From Paenibacillus xylanilyticus (GTDB lineage Bacteria > Bacillota > Bacilli > Paenibacillales > Paenibacillaceae), in NCBI RefSeq assembly GCF_013359935.1, contig NZ_JABMCB010000185.1:62001-126000 (forward strand): a stretch of DNA of 64,000 nucleotides. Reading direction: 5' to 3'. Shown here piece by piece: positions 27,505 through 35,596 of this stretch. The notes under the pieces are model-generated. The model had not been told where the DNA came from, made no database searches, and saw nothing but the letters and a program-made list of their open reading frames with translations. Both the position numbers and the translations under genes were made by a program. The first letter of the stretch is position 1, and each line of letters opens with the position of its first letter.

Positions 27505-27840
27505 ATGAACCGAGTTTTGGCTATTTATAATCTGGATCAACTTCAGCATCACATCTTGCTCTGCAACGGCGGTACCTGCATGCGTAACGAAGGCGAGGAA
27601 GTTACTCAGGCCGTGCGGGACGAAATTATCAAGCAGCAGGCCGGTGGATTTATTCATACGACACGAACACGTTGTAATGGACGGTGCGATGATGCTTGTG
27701 TAACGATCGTATATCCTCAAGGGGATTGGTATGGCAAAATGACACCCGAATCAGGCCGAGCGTTGGTACAGGCACTGTGTGAAGGGGAGAAGCTGGAGAG
27801 TCACCTGATTGCGAATGTTGCTCAAACGGCTTCCAAATAG
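27505..27840 (+). CDS. thioredoxin-like [2Fe-2S] ferredoxin family protein
   Basis: A 111-residue protein with the thioredoxin-like ferredoxin pattern: HHILLCNGGTCMRNEG near the N-terminus and TRCNGRCDDACVTIVYP in the middle, giving five cysteines, four of which can hold a 2Fe-2S cluster. It is likely an electron carrier or metal chaperone. A GAGGGG lies almost against the ATG at 27505, so the real start could instead be the in-frame TTG at 27517. It lies between the phosphoesterase and the long leader of the pyrophosphatase gene. Confidence 0.8.
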   Translation: MNRVLAIYNLDQLQHHILLCNGGTCMRNEGEEVTQAVRDEIIKQQAGGFIHTTRTRCNGRCDDACVTIVYPQGDWYGKMTPESGRALVQALCEGEKLESHLIANVAQTASK

Positions 27841-27915
27841 GAAGTGCTTCCTTCTAAAACGCAGTGTGAAGAGGTGGATTTGAGAACGATTTTCACTTAA
27901 TTCGCTGTAAAGGGA

Positions 27916-27944
27916 TTGGAAGTAAGTCTTATAGACGCTATAAT
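27916..27944 (+). promoter_or_regulatory. sigma-A promoter upstream of ppaC with a long leader
   Basis: TTGGAA (27916-27921) and TATAAT (27939-27944) are 17 bp apart. Transcription from here would give a 5' leader of about 250 bases containing the structured element at 28009-28150. Confidence 0.6.
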
Positions 27945-28008
27945 CAGTAAGGGTATGAATTAAAATATGTCTAATTATATTTTTCTATACCGAATGAGGA
28001 GAGAGTTA

Positions 28009-28150
28009 CACGATAACGGAGAGGGCAGATAAAAACCTGAAGAAGCCTAGCGTTCACCTTTATCACCGGATTTTTCCTTACAAAAAGGGATTGAAAAATC
28101 GGGCGATAACAGTGATCCGAAGGTAGTTCTGACGTCGAAGTGGTCTGTGT
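28009..28150 (+). ncRNA. structured leader element, copy 1 (upstream of ppaC)
   Basis: Shares sequence and fold with copy 2 at 41641-41810: CACGATAA at the left end, CTGAAGAAGC, then a long hairpin. In that hairpin GTTCAC (28052-28057) pairs with GTGATC (28112-28117), and 28061-28075 pairs with 28094-28108 (13 of 15 positions). Relative to copy 2, an outer G-C has become A-T and an inner T-A has become C-G, so pairing is kept. This supports a functional RNA or a mobile structured repeat. I do not recognise it as a named riboswitch class. Confidence 0.6.
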
Positions 28151-28202
28151 AACGTTGATTTTCCCATTCTGTATAAATCAGAATTGACGGAGGGCTATAA
28201 AT

Positions 28203-29135
28203 ATGGAAAAAGCGTTAATCTTCGGTCACAAAAATCCCGACACGGATACAATCTGTTCTGCAATTGCTTATGCAGATCTCAAAACCAAATTGGGTCAGGA
28301 CGTTGAAGCTGTTCGTCTTGGTGAAGTGAACGGTGAGACTCAGTTTGCACTGGATCATTTCAAGGTTGAAGCACCACGTCTGATTAAAACTGCTGCGAAT
28401 GAAGTTAACAAGGTCATCCTGGTTGACCACAATGAGCGTCAGCAAAGTGTAAGCGATATTGAAGAAGTGACTGTGGCTGAAGTTATTGACCACCACCGTA
28501 TTGCCAACTTTGAAACAAGCCAGCCACTGTATTTCCGTGCAGAACCTGTAGGTTGTACAGCAACCATTTTGAATAAAATGTACAAAGAAAATGGCGTGGA
28601 AGTCAGCGCACCGATTGCAGGTCTGATGTTGTCCGCGATCATTTCCGATTCCCTGTTGTTCAAATCCCCGACTTGCACAGAGCAGGATGTAGCAGCAGCA
28701 CGTGAGCTGGCTGCCATCGCAGGTGTGGATGCAGACAGCTACGGTCTGGAAATGCTGAAAGCTGGCGCGGACCTGAGCCAAAAAACAATTGCCGAACTGA
28801 TCTCCCTGGATGCGAAAGAATTCGCTATGGGTCAAGCAAAAGTGGAAATTGCACAAGTGAACGCCGTTGACGTCAATGATGTACTTGTGAAACAACCTGA
28901 ACTTGAAGCGGCAATTGAAGCGATTATTTCAAGTAAAGGTCTGGATCTGTTCGTATTTGTCGTAACTGACATCCTGAACAATGATTCCGTCGCGCTGGCT
29001 TACGGTGAGTCAACCAAAGCAGTCGAAAAAGCATATAACGTAACTCTTTCCGATAGCAGAGCACTGCTGAAAGGCGTCGTGTCTCGTAAATCGCAAATTG
29101 TGCCGGTTCTGACCGAAGCATTCAACAACCTGTAA
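28203..29135 (+). CDS. ppaC: manganese-dependent inorganic pyrophosphatase
   Basis: A 310-residue family II pyrophosphatase of the DHH superfamily, hydrolysing pyrophosphate to phosphate in the cytosol and so pulling biosynthetic reactions forward. The metal motifs are GHKNPDTDT (His9, Asp13, Asp15), ILVDHNE and VIDHHRI, and the C-terminal DHHA2 domain has the SRK motif ([12 protein letters not shown]). ACGGAGGG precedes the ATG. It is expressed from a promoter with a leader of about 250 bases holding the structured element. Confidence 0.95.
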   Translation: MEKALIFGHKNPDTDTICSAIAYADLKTKLGQDVEAVRLGEVNGETQFALDHFKVEAPRLIKTAANEVNKVILVDHNERQQSVSDIEEVTVAEVIDHHRIANFETSQPLYFRAEPVGCTATILNKMYKENGVEVSAPIAGLMLSAIISDSLLFKSPTCTEQDVAAARELAAIAGVDADSYGLEMLKAGADLSQKTIAELISLDAKEFAMGQAKVEIAQVNAVDVNDVLVKQPELEAAIEAIISSKGLDLFVFVVTDILNNDSVALAYGESTKAVEKAYNVTLSDSRALLKGVVSRKSQIVPVLTEAFNNL

Positions 29136-29175
29136 TTTAAGATCTCGTAGTTGAATGCAGCGTTTATCTTATCCA

Positions 29176-29213
29176 AGCCTGCTCTGATCTGTCATAGGTC
29201 AGGACAGGCTTTT
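29176..29213 (+). terminator. terminator/attenuator hairpin between ppaC and the IF-3 paralog
   Basis: AGCCTG and CAGGCT enclose a second paired stretch (CTGA/TCAG), followed by TTTTGC. It sits just before the ribosome site of the IF-3-like gene, so it could terminate ppaC transcription or act as an attenuator. Confidence 0.6.
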
Positions 29214-29234
29214 GCTGTAAAGGAGAAATTCACC

Positions 29235-29726
29235 ATGATTAAAAATGAAAAGATTAAAGCATCCGAAATCCAGCTGACCGGCCTGAACGGCGAGGATCTG
29301 GGCATTATGTCTACGAAAGAGGCACTGGCTCTTGCCAAACAGCATAAAGTTGATCTGGTATGCCTGTCTCTGATGACAAGTCCGCCGCCCTGCAAACTAA
29401 TCAGTGCCGGAGCAGCCAAACAGGAAGTGCAGCAGGAGAAGAAAAAAACCGGCAAATCCCCAGATAAACGCAAAGTAAAGGAAATTCGTCTTAACCTGCA
29501 GATGGAAGATCATGACCGGGACACGAAACAATCTCAGGCAGAACGCATCTTGAAAAAAGGTGACTCGGTTAAACTGGTCATACAGGTGCACGGAAGCAAA
29601 GAAGGTACCGCCGGTAAGGAATGGGCTGAGCAGTTATGCAAGTCACTATCTGAATACGGCAGTAAGACAACTGGTGTCCAAGTGAGTGGTAAACAAGTTG
29701 TTGTCCAGTTGGACCCGCACGAATAG
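29235..29726 (+). CDS. divergent translation initiation factor IF-3 paralog
   Basis: A 163-residue protein with both IF-3 domains. The N-domain reads IKASEIQLTGLNGEDLGIMS with KEALALAKQHKVDLVCLS and PPPCKLIS; the C-domain begins KEIRLNLQMEDHDRDTKQSQ and ILKKGDSVKLVIQVHG. Compared with housekeeping InfC, the linker motif IMDYGKFRFEQ is replaced by LISAGAAKQEVQQ, and the GRAITHKEIG segment is altered. There are no rpmI or rplT genes beside it, so this is not the normal infC operon. The start ATG follows AAAGGAG; a longer frame from 29151 overlaps the hairpin. It may modulate initiation under stress or be a relic. Confidence 0.8.
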   Translation: MIKNEKIKASEIQLTGLNGEDLGIMSTKEALALAKQHKVDLVCLSLMTSPPPCKLISAGAAKQEVQQEKKKTGKSPDKRKVKEIRLNLQMEDHDRDTKQSQAERILKKGDSVKLVIQVHGSKEGTAGKEWAEQLCKSLSEYGSKTTGVQVSGKQVVVQLDPHE

Positions 29727-29748
29727 CATTATATTTTCCAAAAAGAAG

Positions 29749-29796
29749 AAGCCCAATGAAAAAGCAGAGGATCTGTTATTTCATCGGGCTCTTTTT
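29749..29796 (+). terminator. Rho-independent terminator after the IF-3 paralog
   Basis: AGCCCAATGAAA pairs with TTTCATCGGGCT across a loop of about 18 bases, followed by CTTTTT. Confidence 0.75.
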
Positions 29797-29849
29797 ATGC
29801 TATGGCAGAATATGAAACGCATTTCTCTCACGTTCCCATGCGATCCACA

Positions 29850-30674
29850 TCATGTTCGCAAATACCGGCTGCCGCCAACACGCACATATAACTGTCCGGG
29901 CAAAACAGGCGTAGAACCTGCGGGTATGTTTATATCACTATTTTCGGCAAAGCGGGACAGATAATAAAAATCGGGATAAATGACGTTGTCCATTAAGTAG
30001 GCCGTAACTCTGCTGCCTGGCGTGCGGAATTGATTCAGTGTACGAATGATCTGTCCTCCTGAGGCAATGCCTATCCCATGACCGTAATACAGATCTTCAC
30101 GGAGCATGATGGTGTTTTCCCCCTGCCATTCTGGTGTCTCGGAAGAGACATCCGGGTTTTTAAAATAGAGCACATCTCCGGGAAGTGCGGTATGGCTGCC
30201 GTTTTTCTCGGTTAGGCGAAGGTCACTGTCATAATGCCAATCATAGAGCAGCAAGTTGCGAAAGAGTGAATTGAAGGCCTCTTCACGGATACTGCCGAGC
30301 ACGCCTCCATAAAGTACAATGACTGTAGCGGTTGCGCATTCAAATGCATACAAGGAACCATTCTTCCAAATATCCCGGATTCCATCTGCCGGAGTTACAT
30401 TCGGTTTAAGCTCGAAACCTCCTTCATTATTGAGATTCCAGTATGCGGGATTACACCGGGATTTTTCAAATGAAGCAAAGCTGACGCCGCTGGCATCCAG
30501 CCCCTCAGCCGCTTCAACCAGGGAGGCCCGAAGTTTCCATTCAAATTGAAGGTGATCCATGGACTGATAGGAATATAGGGTGGGTCTGTTCTGCAGCTGC
30601 TGCAACCAGTGCCATTCAAAGGAAGACCAGTGGGTAGGTACTAAATCAAGCGGTTGATTGGCGACGATGATCAT
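29850..30674 (-). CDS. tgl: spore-coat protein-glutamine gamma-glutamyltransferase (transglutaminase)
   Basis: A 274-residue protein matching Bacillus Tgl, which cross-links spore coat proteins by forming glutamyl-lysine bonds in the outer coat late in sporulation. The catalytic set is visible: Cys113 in YAFECATATVIV, Glu186 in WQGENTIML and His199 in YYGHGIGIA, at almost the same positions as Cys116, Glu187 and His200 of the B. subtilis enzyme. It is about 30 residues longer at the C-terminus. It is a single gene on the minus strand and supports assignment to an endospore former. Confidence 0.92.
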   Translation of the reverse strand: MIIVANQPLDLVPTHWSSFEWHWLQQLQNRPTLYSYQSMDHLQFEWKLRASLVEAAEGLDASGVSFASFEKSRCNPAYWNLNNEGGFELKPNVTPADGIRDIWKNGSLYAFECATATVIVLYGGVLGSIREEAFNSLFRNLLLYDWHYDSDLRLTEKNGSHTALPGDVLYFKNPDVSSETPEWQGENTIMLREDLYYGHGIGIASGGQIIRTLNQFRTPGSRVTAYLMDNVIYPDFYYLSRFAENSDINIPAGSTPVLPGQLYVRVGGSRYLRT

Positions 30675-30945
30675 ACATTACAACCTCCGTTTCGTTGGAT
30701 ATACAGGCTTGTGCAAATGGTTGACCACGAGTATCTTAAGGATATAAATGACGACAAATAACCGGATGAGTTTGCCTGCCATGCAGTAGGGATGAAACTT
30801 CGAAATAAAATGTCGATTCATGCAAAAGATTCATAGGATATCGTTTAATTATCATCCCATTCGGGGTACTACTCTATAGATGAAGTTATGTACAGCTCAG
30901 CCTGTTAATTACGGAATATGTTGAATTTAAAAAGGAGGATAAGTG

Positions 30946-33687
30946 GTGTCGAATCCAATTACAGAGAACCGCTCTCTGTTTGAACAATTGTACAAATATG
31001 CACCCATCGGCATTGCTGTTGCTTCACATGTAAACGGACATTGGCTTCAGCTTAATCCGGCGTTTTGCGAAATGCTGGGCTTTAAGGAAGATGAGTTGAT
31101 TGACTCTCCGATTGTACATATGATCCATGATGATGACCTGGAAATAGAGGAACTTCGATCGAAGTTTTGGGATATGACGAACGGAATAAGCCAAATGTAT
31201 GAAACGGAGGTTCGGCTGAAGCACAAGGACGGTTCACTTCTATGGTCCGCCGTAAGAGCCTGTATCGTAAGGGATGAGGCGAGCGGTGATCCCCTGTATC
31301 TGCTTGTTCAGGCAGCGGACATAACGAATCAAAAGGAAGCGGAGCAGCGCTTGATCGAACAGCGTAAACAGCTGGAGGAGAGTAATCGGATCTCTCGGCT
31401 GCTCACAGAGTCTTCCCTGGATCTGATTGCCATACATTGTGCTGATTCAGAGCGGACCTTCAAGTATGTTTCGCCAGCCTGCCAGAGCATGCTGGGATAT
31501 GAGCCTGAAGAAATGATCGGCCAATCGGGCTTGTTCTGTATTCATCCGGCGGATATTCCACTCGTTGAGGCTTATGTTGCAGGTCAGATACAAGGTCTGG
31601 CTCCAGATCGTATTAGCTATCGGTTGCTGCACAAGGATGGTTCTGTTGTTTGGGCAGACACCATATCCCACTATGTCTACGATAAGAAAGGCAACCTGCA
31701 GGAGATGATTGCAGTGACCCGGGATATGACGGCTAGCAAAAAGCAGCAGCAGAGTCTGCAGGAGTACCAATCACTCTTTGACTGTAATCCATTGGGCGTA
31801 GCTTCGCTTGATCTGGAAGGGAACTTGCTGAAAGCGAACGTTAGCCAGGAACTTCTGACAGGACATTCGAAGGAGGAGCTGCTTAGTCAATCCTTTGATC
31901 ATCTGATTGATCCGGTGGATTTGGCCAAGACCCGATATCATTTTGAAGAATCCGTCAAAGGAGATGCCCAAAGTTACGAAATTGGGTTGATTCACCAAGA
32001 CGGACGCCGAATTGAAACCCGAGTTATTAATGTTCCCATTATCCTTGAGGATCGGGTCGTTGGTGTATATGGAATTACAAGTGATATCACGGAATCAAAG
32101 AGGTATGTGGAAGAGATCGAGAATTTAAGCTACGAACGCGCCTTGATCCTGAATGCGATGTCTGAAGGAGTTATTGGACTGGATCAGAATGGAAGGTTAA
32201 TATTTGCCAATCCGGCTGCATCTGAGATGGTGGGTTTTTGTCCCAGCGAAATGAATGGCAGGCACTTTGAGCATATCATCCTGCAGATGCAAAGCGAGGC
32301 AATACCCTATCCCTTGAATGAAACCCCCATTGTAAAGGCTGTTCGTGAAGGTCGAAGCCTGCCGCGAACGGAGTCTGTTTTCTGGAGACAGGACGGCTCC
32401 AGCTTCCTCGCAGAGTTTCAGCTGAAACCGATTATGGACCAAGGGAATACCCGCGGAGGTGTGCTGGTGTTCCGCGATATGACGTCGGTGAAGGACATCA
32501 TTCGTGCCAAGGAAGCAGCCGAACAGGCCGACCGTGCCAAATCGGAATTTCTTGCGATTATGAGTCATGAGCTTCGCACACCGCTGAACGGGATTATGGG
32601 CATGGCGCATCTGTTAAAGGAAACAGAACTCGATGCAGAACAATCCGGATTCGCCGAAATTATTATCGATAGCGGGGAGTCTCTGCTCCACATTCTCAAT
32701 GAAATACTCGATTTCAGCAAAATAGAGGCGGGTAAAATGGATCTGTCACGCGAAGCAGTGGATATCCAGGAGATGCTCGCGAATGTTGTTGAACTTTTTG
32801 CCTTAAAAGCTGCGGAGAAAAATATAGAGCTATATTGTGAGATGTCTAATCGGATTCCTGAACGTGTGAGAGGGGATGAAACCCGAATTCGTCAGATTCT
32901 GATTAACCTGGTGGGCAATGCGGTCAAATTTACGGAGAAAGGCAGTATTCAGATTCGTGTGGATGCCAGTGTCGCCGAAGATGGCGATCCGAACAAACTG
33001 AACCTTTCTTTCGTCGTAAAAGATACGGGCATAGGCATCCCCATGGACAAACAGCATCAATTGTTTCAATCGTTCTCCCAACTGGATCCGGCCATTAATC
33101 GTAAATACGGAGGAACCGGGCTTGGACTTGCGATCAGCAAGAAGCTGGTTGAACTGATGGGCGGAGCCATTGGAGTGCAGAGTGAAATGGGCAAGGGAGC
33201 AGAGTTTCATTTCACTCTTCTGCTTGAAAAGTGGCAGGACGAATCCGGTGATGTAGTGGAAGGTTCAGAAGAAACAGATGGATATGACGATCAATCCCAG
33301 CTTGCAGCCAACATCCGGATTTTAATTGCCGAGGATCAGCCAGTGAACAGCCACCTGATGGAAGAATTGCTTCGTAAGCACGGCGGTGTGTGTGATATTG
33401 TCGAAAATGGAGATGAAGCGGTACGTGCATTGGAAAGGGAATCCTACGATATCGTCTTCATGGATATTAAGATGCCTATTATGGACGGCATCGAAGCAAC
33501 CTGCAAAATAAGACAGACGCATCCCGAGATTCCGGTCATCGCGGCGATAACGGCATTTGCGGGTGCTAGTGACCGTGAGGCCTGTCTCCAATGCGGAATG
33601 CAGGACTTTATAAGTAAACCGTTCAGCTCATCTGAAATTACTCGAGTGCTGCGTACGTGGGTTCCATACATCCGGGCTCATCGTTAA
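30946..33687 (+). CDS. hybrid sensor kinase with multiple PAS domains and a receiver
   Basis: A soluble 913-residue hybrid kinase with no membrane segment. In order: four PAS/PAC units (about 5-140, 145-265, 275-390 and 395-525), a HisKA domain with His541 in IMSHELRTPLNGIMGM, an ATPase domain (LINLVGNAVKFTE, KDTGIGIP, GGTGLGLAI), and a C-terminal receiver with Asp840 in IVFMDIKMPIMDG. No Hpt domain is present, so a separate phosphotransfer protein, or signalling through the receiver itself, is needed. GTG 30946 lies 7 bp after AAAGGAGG; GTG 30943 is the alternative. The partner is not in the neighbourhood. Confidence 0.9.
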   Translation: MSNPITENRSLFEQLYKYAPIGIAVASHVNGHWLQLNPAFCEMLGFKEDELIDSPIVHMIHDDDLEIEELRSKFWDMTNGISQMYETEVRLKHKDGSLLWSAVRACIVRDEASGDPLYLLVQAADITNQKEAEQRLIEQRKQLEESNRISRLLTESSLDLIAIHCADSERTFKYVSPACQSMLGYEPEEMIGQSGLFCIHPADIPLVEAYVAGQIQGLAPDRISYRLLHKDGSVVWADTISHYVYDKKGNLQEMIAVTRDMTASKKQQQSLQEYQSLFDCNPLGVASLDLEGNLLKANVSQELLTGHSKEELLSQSFDHLIDPVDLAKTRYHFEESVKGDAQSYEIGLIHQDGRRIETRVINVPIILEDRVVGVYGITSDITESKRYVEEIENLSYERALILNAMSEGVIGLDQNGRLIFANPAASEMVGFCPSEMNGRHFEHIILQMQSEAIPYPLNETPIVKAVREGRSLPRTESVFWRQDGSSFLAEFQLKPIMDQGNTRGGVLVFRDMTSVKDIIRAKEAAEQADRAKSEFLAIMSHELRTPLNGIMGMAHLLKETELDAEQSGFAEIIIDSGESLLHILNEILDFSKIEAGKMDLSREAVDIQEMLANVVELFALKAAEKNIELYCEMSNRIPERVRGDETRIRQILINLVGNAVKFTEKGSIQIRVDASVAEDGDPNKLNLSFVVKDTGIGIPMDKQHQLFQSFSQLDPAINRKYGGTGLGLAISKKLVELMGGAIGVQSEMGKGAEFHFTLLLEKWQDESGDVVEGSEETDGYDDQSQLAANIRILIAEDQPVNSHLMEELLRKHGGVCDIVENGDEAVRALERESYDIVFMDIKMPIMDGIEATCKIRQTHPEIPVIAAITAFAGASDREACLQCGMQDFISKPFSSSEITRVLRTWVPYIRAHR

Positions 33688-33733
33688 TGCGAAACAGGAA
33701 GCAATGACAATGTTGATTAGGATGAATGATAGT

Positions 33734-33770
33734 CAAAAAACCTGACCCGGGTATGGGTCAGGTTTTTTGG
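33734..33770. terminator. bidirectional terminator
   Basis: CAAAAAACCTGACCC and GGGTCAGGTTTTTTG form a 15-bp stem with A-run and T-run on opposite sides. It serves both the hybrid kinase and the convergent KhtT-like gene. Confidence 0.9.
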
Positions 33771-33800
33771 TTTAAATACAAGTCCGTGAACCGAAAGGGA

Positions 33801-34025
33801 TCAGGACCATCCTCCGATTAACCCGGAGAGCGTTACGCATTCGTCATCTTCAAGTTCCGCAATCAACGTAAGTTCTTCCTGATCACTTGGATCAACAGAG
33901 AACAATTCGCGGCGTCCATCTTCGTGTACAATAATAACCAGTTGGTTGCCGCTTTTTGTATCAAACTGGTACTTGACTCCGATACCAGGCAGTGGGCATT
34001 CCCGGATATTCATGAAACCTGTCAC
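33801..34025 (-). CDS. standalone KhtT-like N-terminal domain (antiporter regulatory-subunit type)
   Basis: A 74-residue protein resembling only the N-terminal half of KhtT, the regulatory subunit of the KhtTU potassium/proton antiporter: MNIRECPLPGIGVKYQF, then GNQLVIIVHEDGRRELFSVD. It ends at SGLIGGWS, exactly where the TrkA_C (RCK_C) domain would follow. No antiporter gene is adjacent, and the sequence after the stop does not continue the domain in frame, so it is either a genuine one-domain protein or an old truncation. CACCTCTTTAGC upstream on the plus strand gives an AAAGAGGTG ribosome site on the minus strand. Confidence 0.7.
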   Translation of the reverse strand: MTGFMNIRECPLPGIGVKYQFDTKSGNQLVIIVHEDGRRELFSVDPSDQEELTLIAELEDDECVTLSGLIGGWS

Positions 34026-34149
34026 CTCTTTAGCTATTCCAAAATGAATTTAACCGTTCTCACAGTACGGATGTATTCTACTATCCATAACACGGTTTGG
34101 CAAGCCAAACATCCAATTATAGTCCAGTATTAACATTTGCCGGATGAAG

Positions 34150-34887
34150 TTATCCCTTGCGGAGGTGTCTTGTCCGTTTGCGACGGACAAAAAACCAGAT
34201 GAGCAGTGCAGCAATGACAATTAAAGCGATGACCGCTGTAATGATAATGTTCCGAATGTTGGGAACCTGTACCGTCAAATCCAGTGTATTCGGATTGAGG
34301 GGGGAAACGTGCCAGGTTAGTGTCTTCCCCTGATCTTCAACCAGATCTGCGTTGGAATCTTCTGCCTTGATCGGCAGACTCAATTTGAAATCGAAGTTCA
34401 CGTCTTTTAGCAGCAGCTTTTTGAGGAAACTCGGAACCTTGTTGATCTGGTCTTTAATCTCTCCATCCGGCATGGATTCCATCAGGTCAGCAGTTGCCTT
34501 AATATGGAGTTTGGAAGTGAAGAAGCCTGATTCAGTTGACTGTTCCACTTGGATTCCCGCAGGTAACTGGGACATATCGAAGCTTGTGGCGGTGCTGCTT
34601 TTCTCATAATGCGTTGTTGCCGAGAGCTGCTTCCGTTCACCCTCATCAACCACCTCAGCCTGGAAGTTGTTCCGTTTCAGGGCATCTTCCAGCAGGGTCA
34701 TTAGATTGTCCTGTCCAATCTTTCCGAGTGCTGATTCAGCTACGCCGAGATTTAGATCCAGATCTGTTGAGCCATCCATATTGACCGTGAGATGGGCTTC
34801 CCCATCCGCACAAGCAGATAGAATAACCAGCATAAGGCTTAGCATAATTGTAAGAATTAGATGACGTATTGGATTACGAGTCGACAT
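34150..34887 (-). CDS. DUF3153-like lipoprotein with C-terminal membrane anchor
   Basis: A 245-residue exported protein: lipoprotein signal with lipobox ILSAC near residue 25, an extracellular domain (AHLTVNMDGSTDLDLNLGV onward) as in DUF3153 proteins, and a C-terminal transmembrane helix (about 213-233) followed by a basic tail RRKRTRHLRKG. It is thus anchored at both ends of the external domain. The function of the family is unknown. ATG 34887 follows AAAGG; a TTG at 34896 is the alternative. It is monocistronic. Confidence 0.75.
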   Translation of the reverse strand: MSTRNPIRHLILTIMLSLMLVILSACADGEAHLTVNMDGSTDLDLNLGVAESALGKIGQDNLMTLLEDALKRNNFQAEVVDEGERKQLSATTHYEKSSTATSFDMSQLPAGIQVEQSTESGFFTSKLHIKATADLMESMPDGEIKDQINKVPSFLKKLLLKDVNFDFKLSLPIKAEDSNADLVEDQGKTLTWHVSPLNPNTLDLTVQVPNIRNIIITAVIALIVIAALLIWFFVRRKRTRHLRKG

Positions 34888-35222
34888 TGATTTCAACCTT
34901 TCTATGTAAATAGTCCATATCCAATCATAGAATTATAGTATACACCGGAAATATCGCGGATGAAACGTTGAGCTGGTAACATGTGGTTCGTAGCATAATG
35001 GATGGTATGACCTAAGAGTTATTCACCGAACCCGCGCCAACGTGCGGAAGGTAAATCTCTGTTTTGAACATATGGATGGGGATACGGTGGATGTGGAATA
35101 CTATTTTTTGATTAAAATTAAAGATGTCGTATTTTTGTCAATGTTCGGACAATTCAAAAGGCGTTTCAACGTGTAAACTGGTAGTAGTGTGTTGAATACT
35201 CGGGAGCAGGGGGGTTACATTC
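34888..35222. other. intergenic region, no convincing gene
   Basis: These 335 bases hold promoters for the divergent lipoprotein and microprotein genes at most. One open frame (about 35000-35177, ending FGQFKRRFNV) has protein-like composition but no ribosome site or good start. It could be a gene remnant. Confidence 0.4.
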
Positions 35223-35315
35223 ATGACATACATCATTATTATGGTGGCCGTAATGGTCGTGGGCATGGTCGGAATGGGCTGGTTCTATCGGATTATGGAC
35301 AAAGACAAGAGCTAA
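35223..35315 (+). CDS. 30-residue single-span membrane microprotein
   Basis: A short ORF with a good ribosome site (GCAGGGGGG before the ATG) encodes MTYIIIMVAVMVVGMVGMGW followed by FYRIMDKDKS. One hydrophobic helix with a GxxxG-like face fills most of the protein, and the tail is charged. It has its own downstream terminator, so it appears to be an independent gene. I do not recognise the family. Small single-span proteins of this kind often modulate larger membrane complexes, but no partner is evident here. Confidence 0.6.
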   Translation: MTYIIIMVAVMVVGMVGMGWFYRIMDKDKS

Positions 35316-35342
35316 TTAACAGGAAATGGGAGACAAGCCTAT

Positions 35343-35390
35343 AAGCTTGCTTCGCGATCATGCGAGGCGGGCTTATTTGTTTATTTTTAT
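35343..35390 (+). terminator. Rho-independent terminator after the microprotein
   Basis: AAGCTTGCTTCGC and GCGAGGCGGGCTT form a 13-bp stem (three G-T pairs), followed by a T-rich tract. Confidence 0.75.
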
Positions 35391-35596
35391 TTATGAGGAC
35401 CATTTGCCAGAGCTTCTGGTTGAGAATTACCTGACATTTGTACGTAATATATATAACGAAACGTGTTGTGCAATTTGACCGATGGACAAATATTTTTCGT
35501 AAAGATGGGATTTTTAGGCTGCTCTTTTGTATAATAGGGATTAGTCCGACTCGGGATATTTCCCGAAATATGCCTAAGAGGAAAGGGTGTACATAA

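Noticed and set aside
35000..35177. Open frame ending FGQFKRRFNV in the gap before the microprotein.
   Set aside because: No start with a ribosome site and no recognised family; at most a gene remnant.
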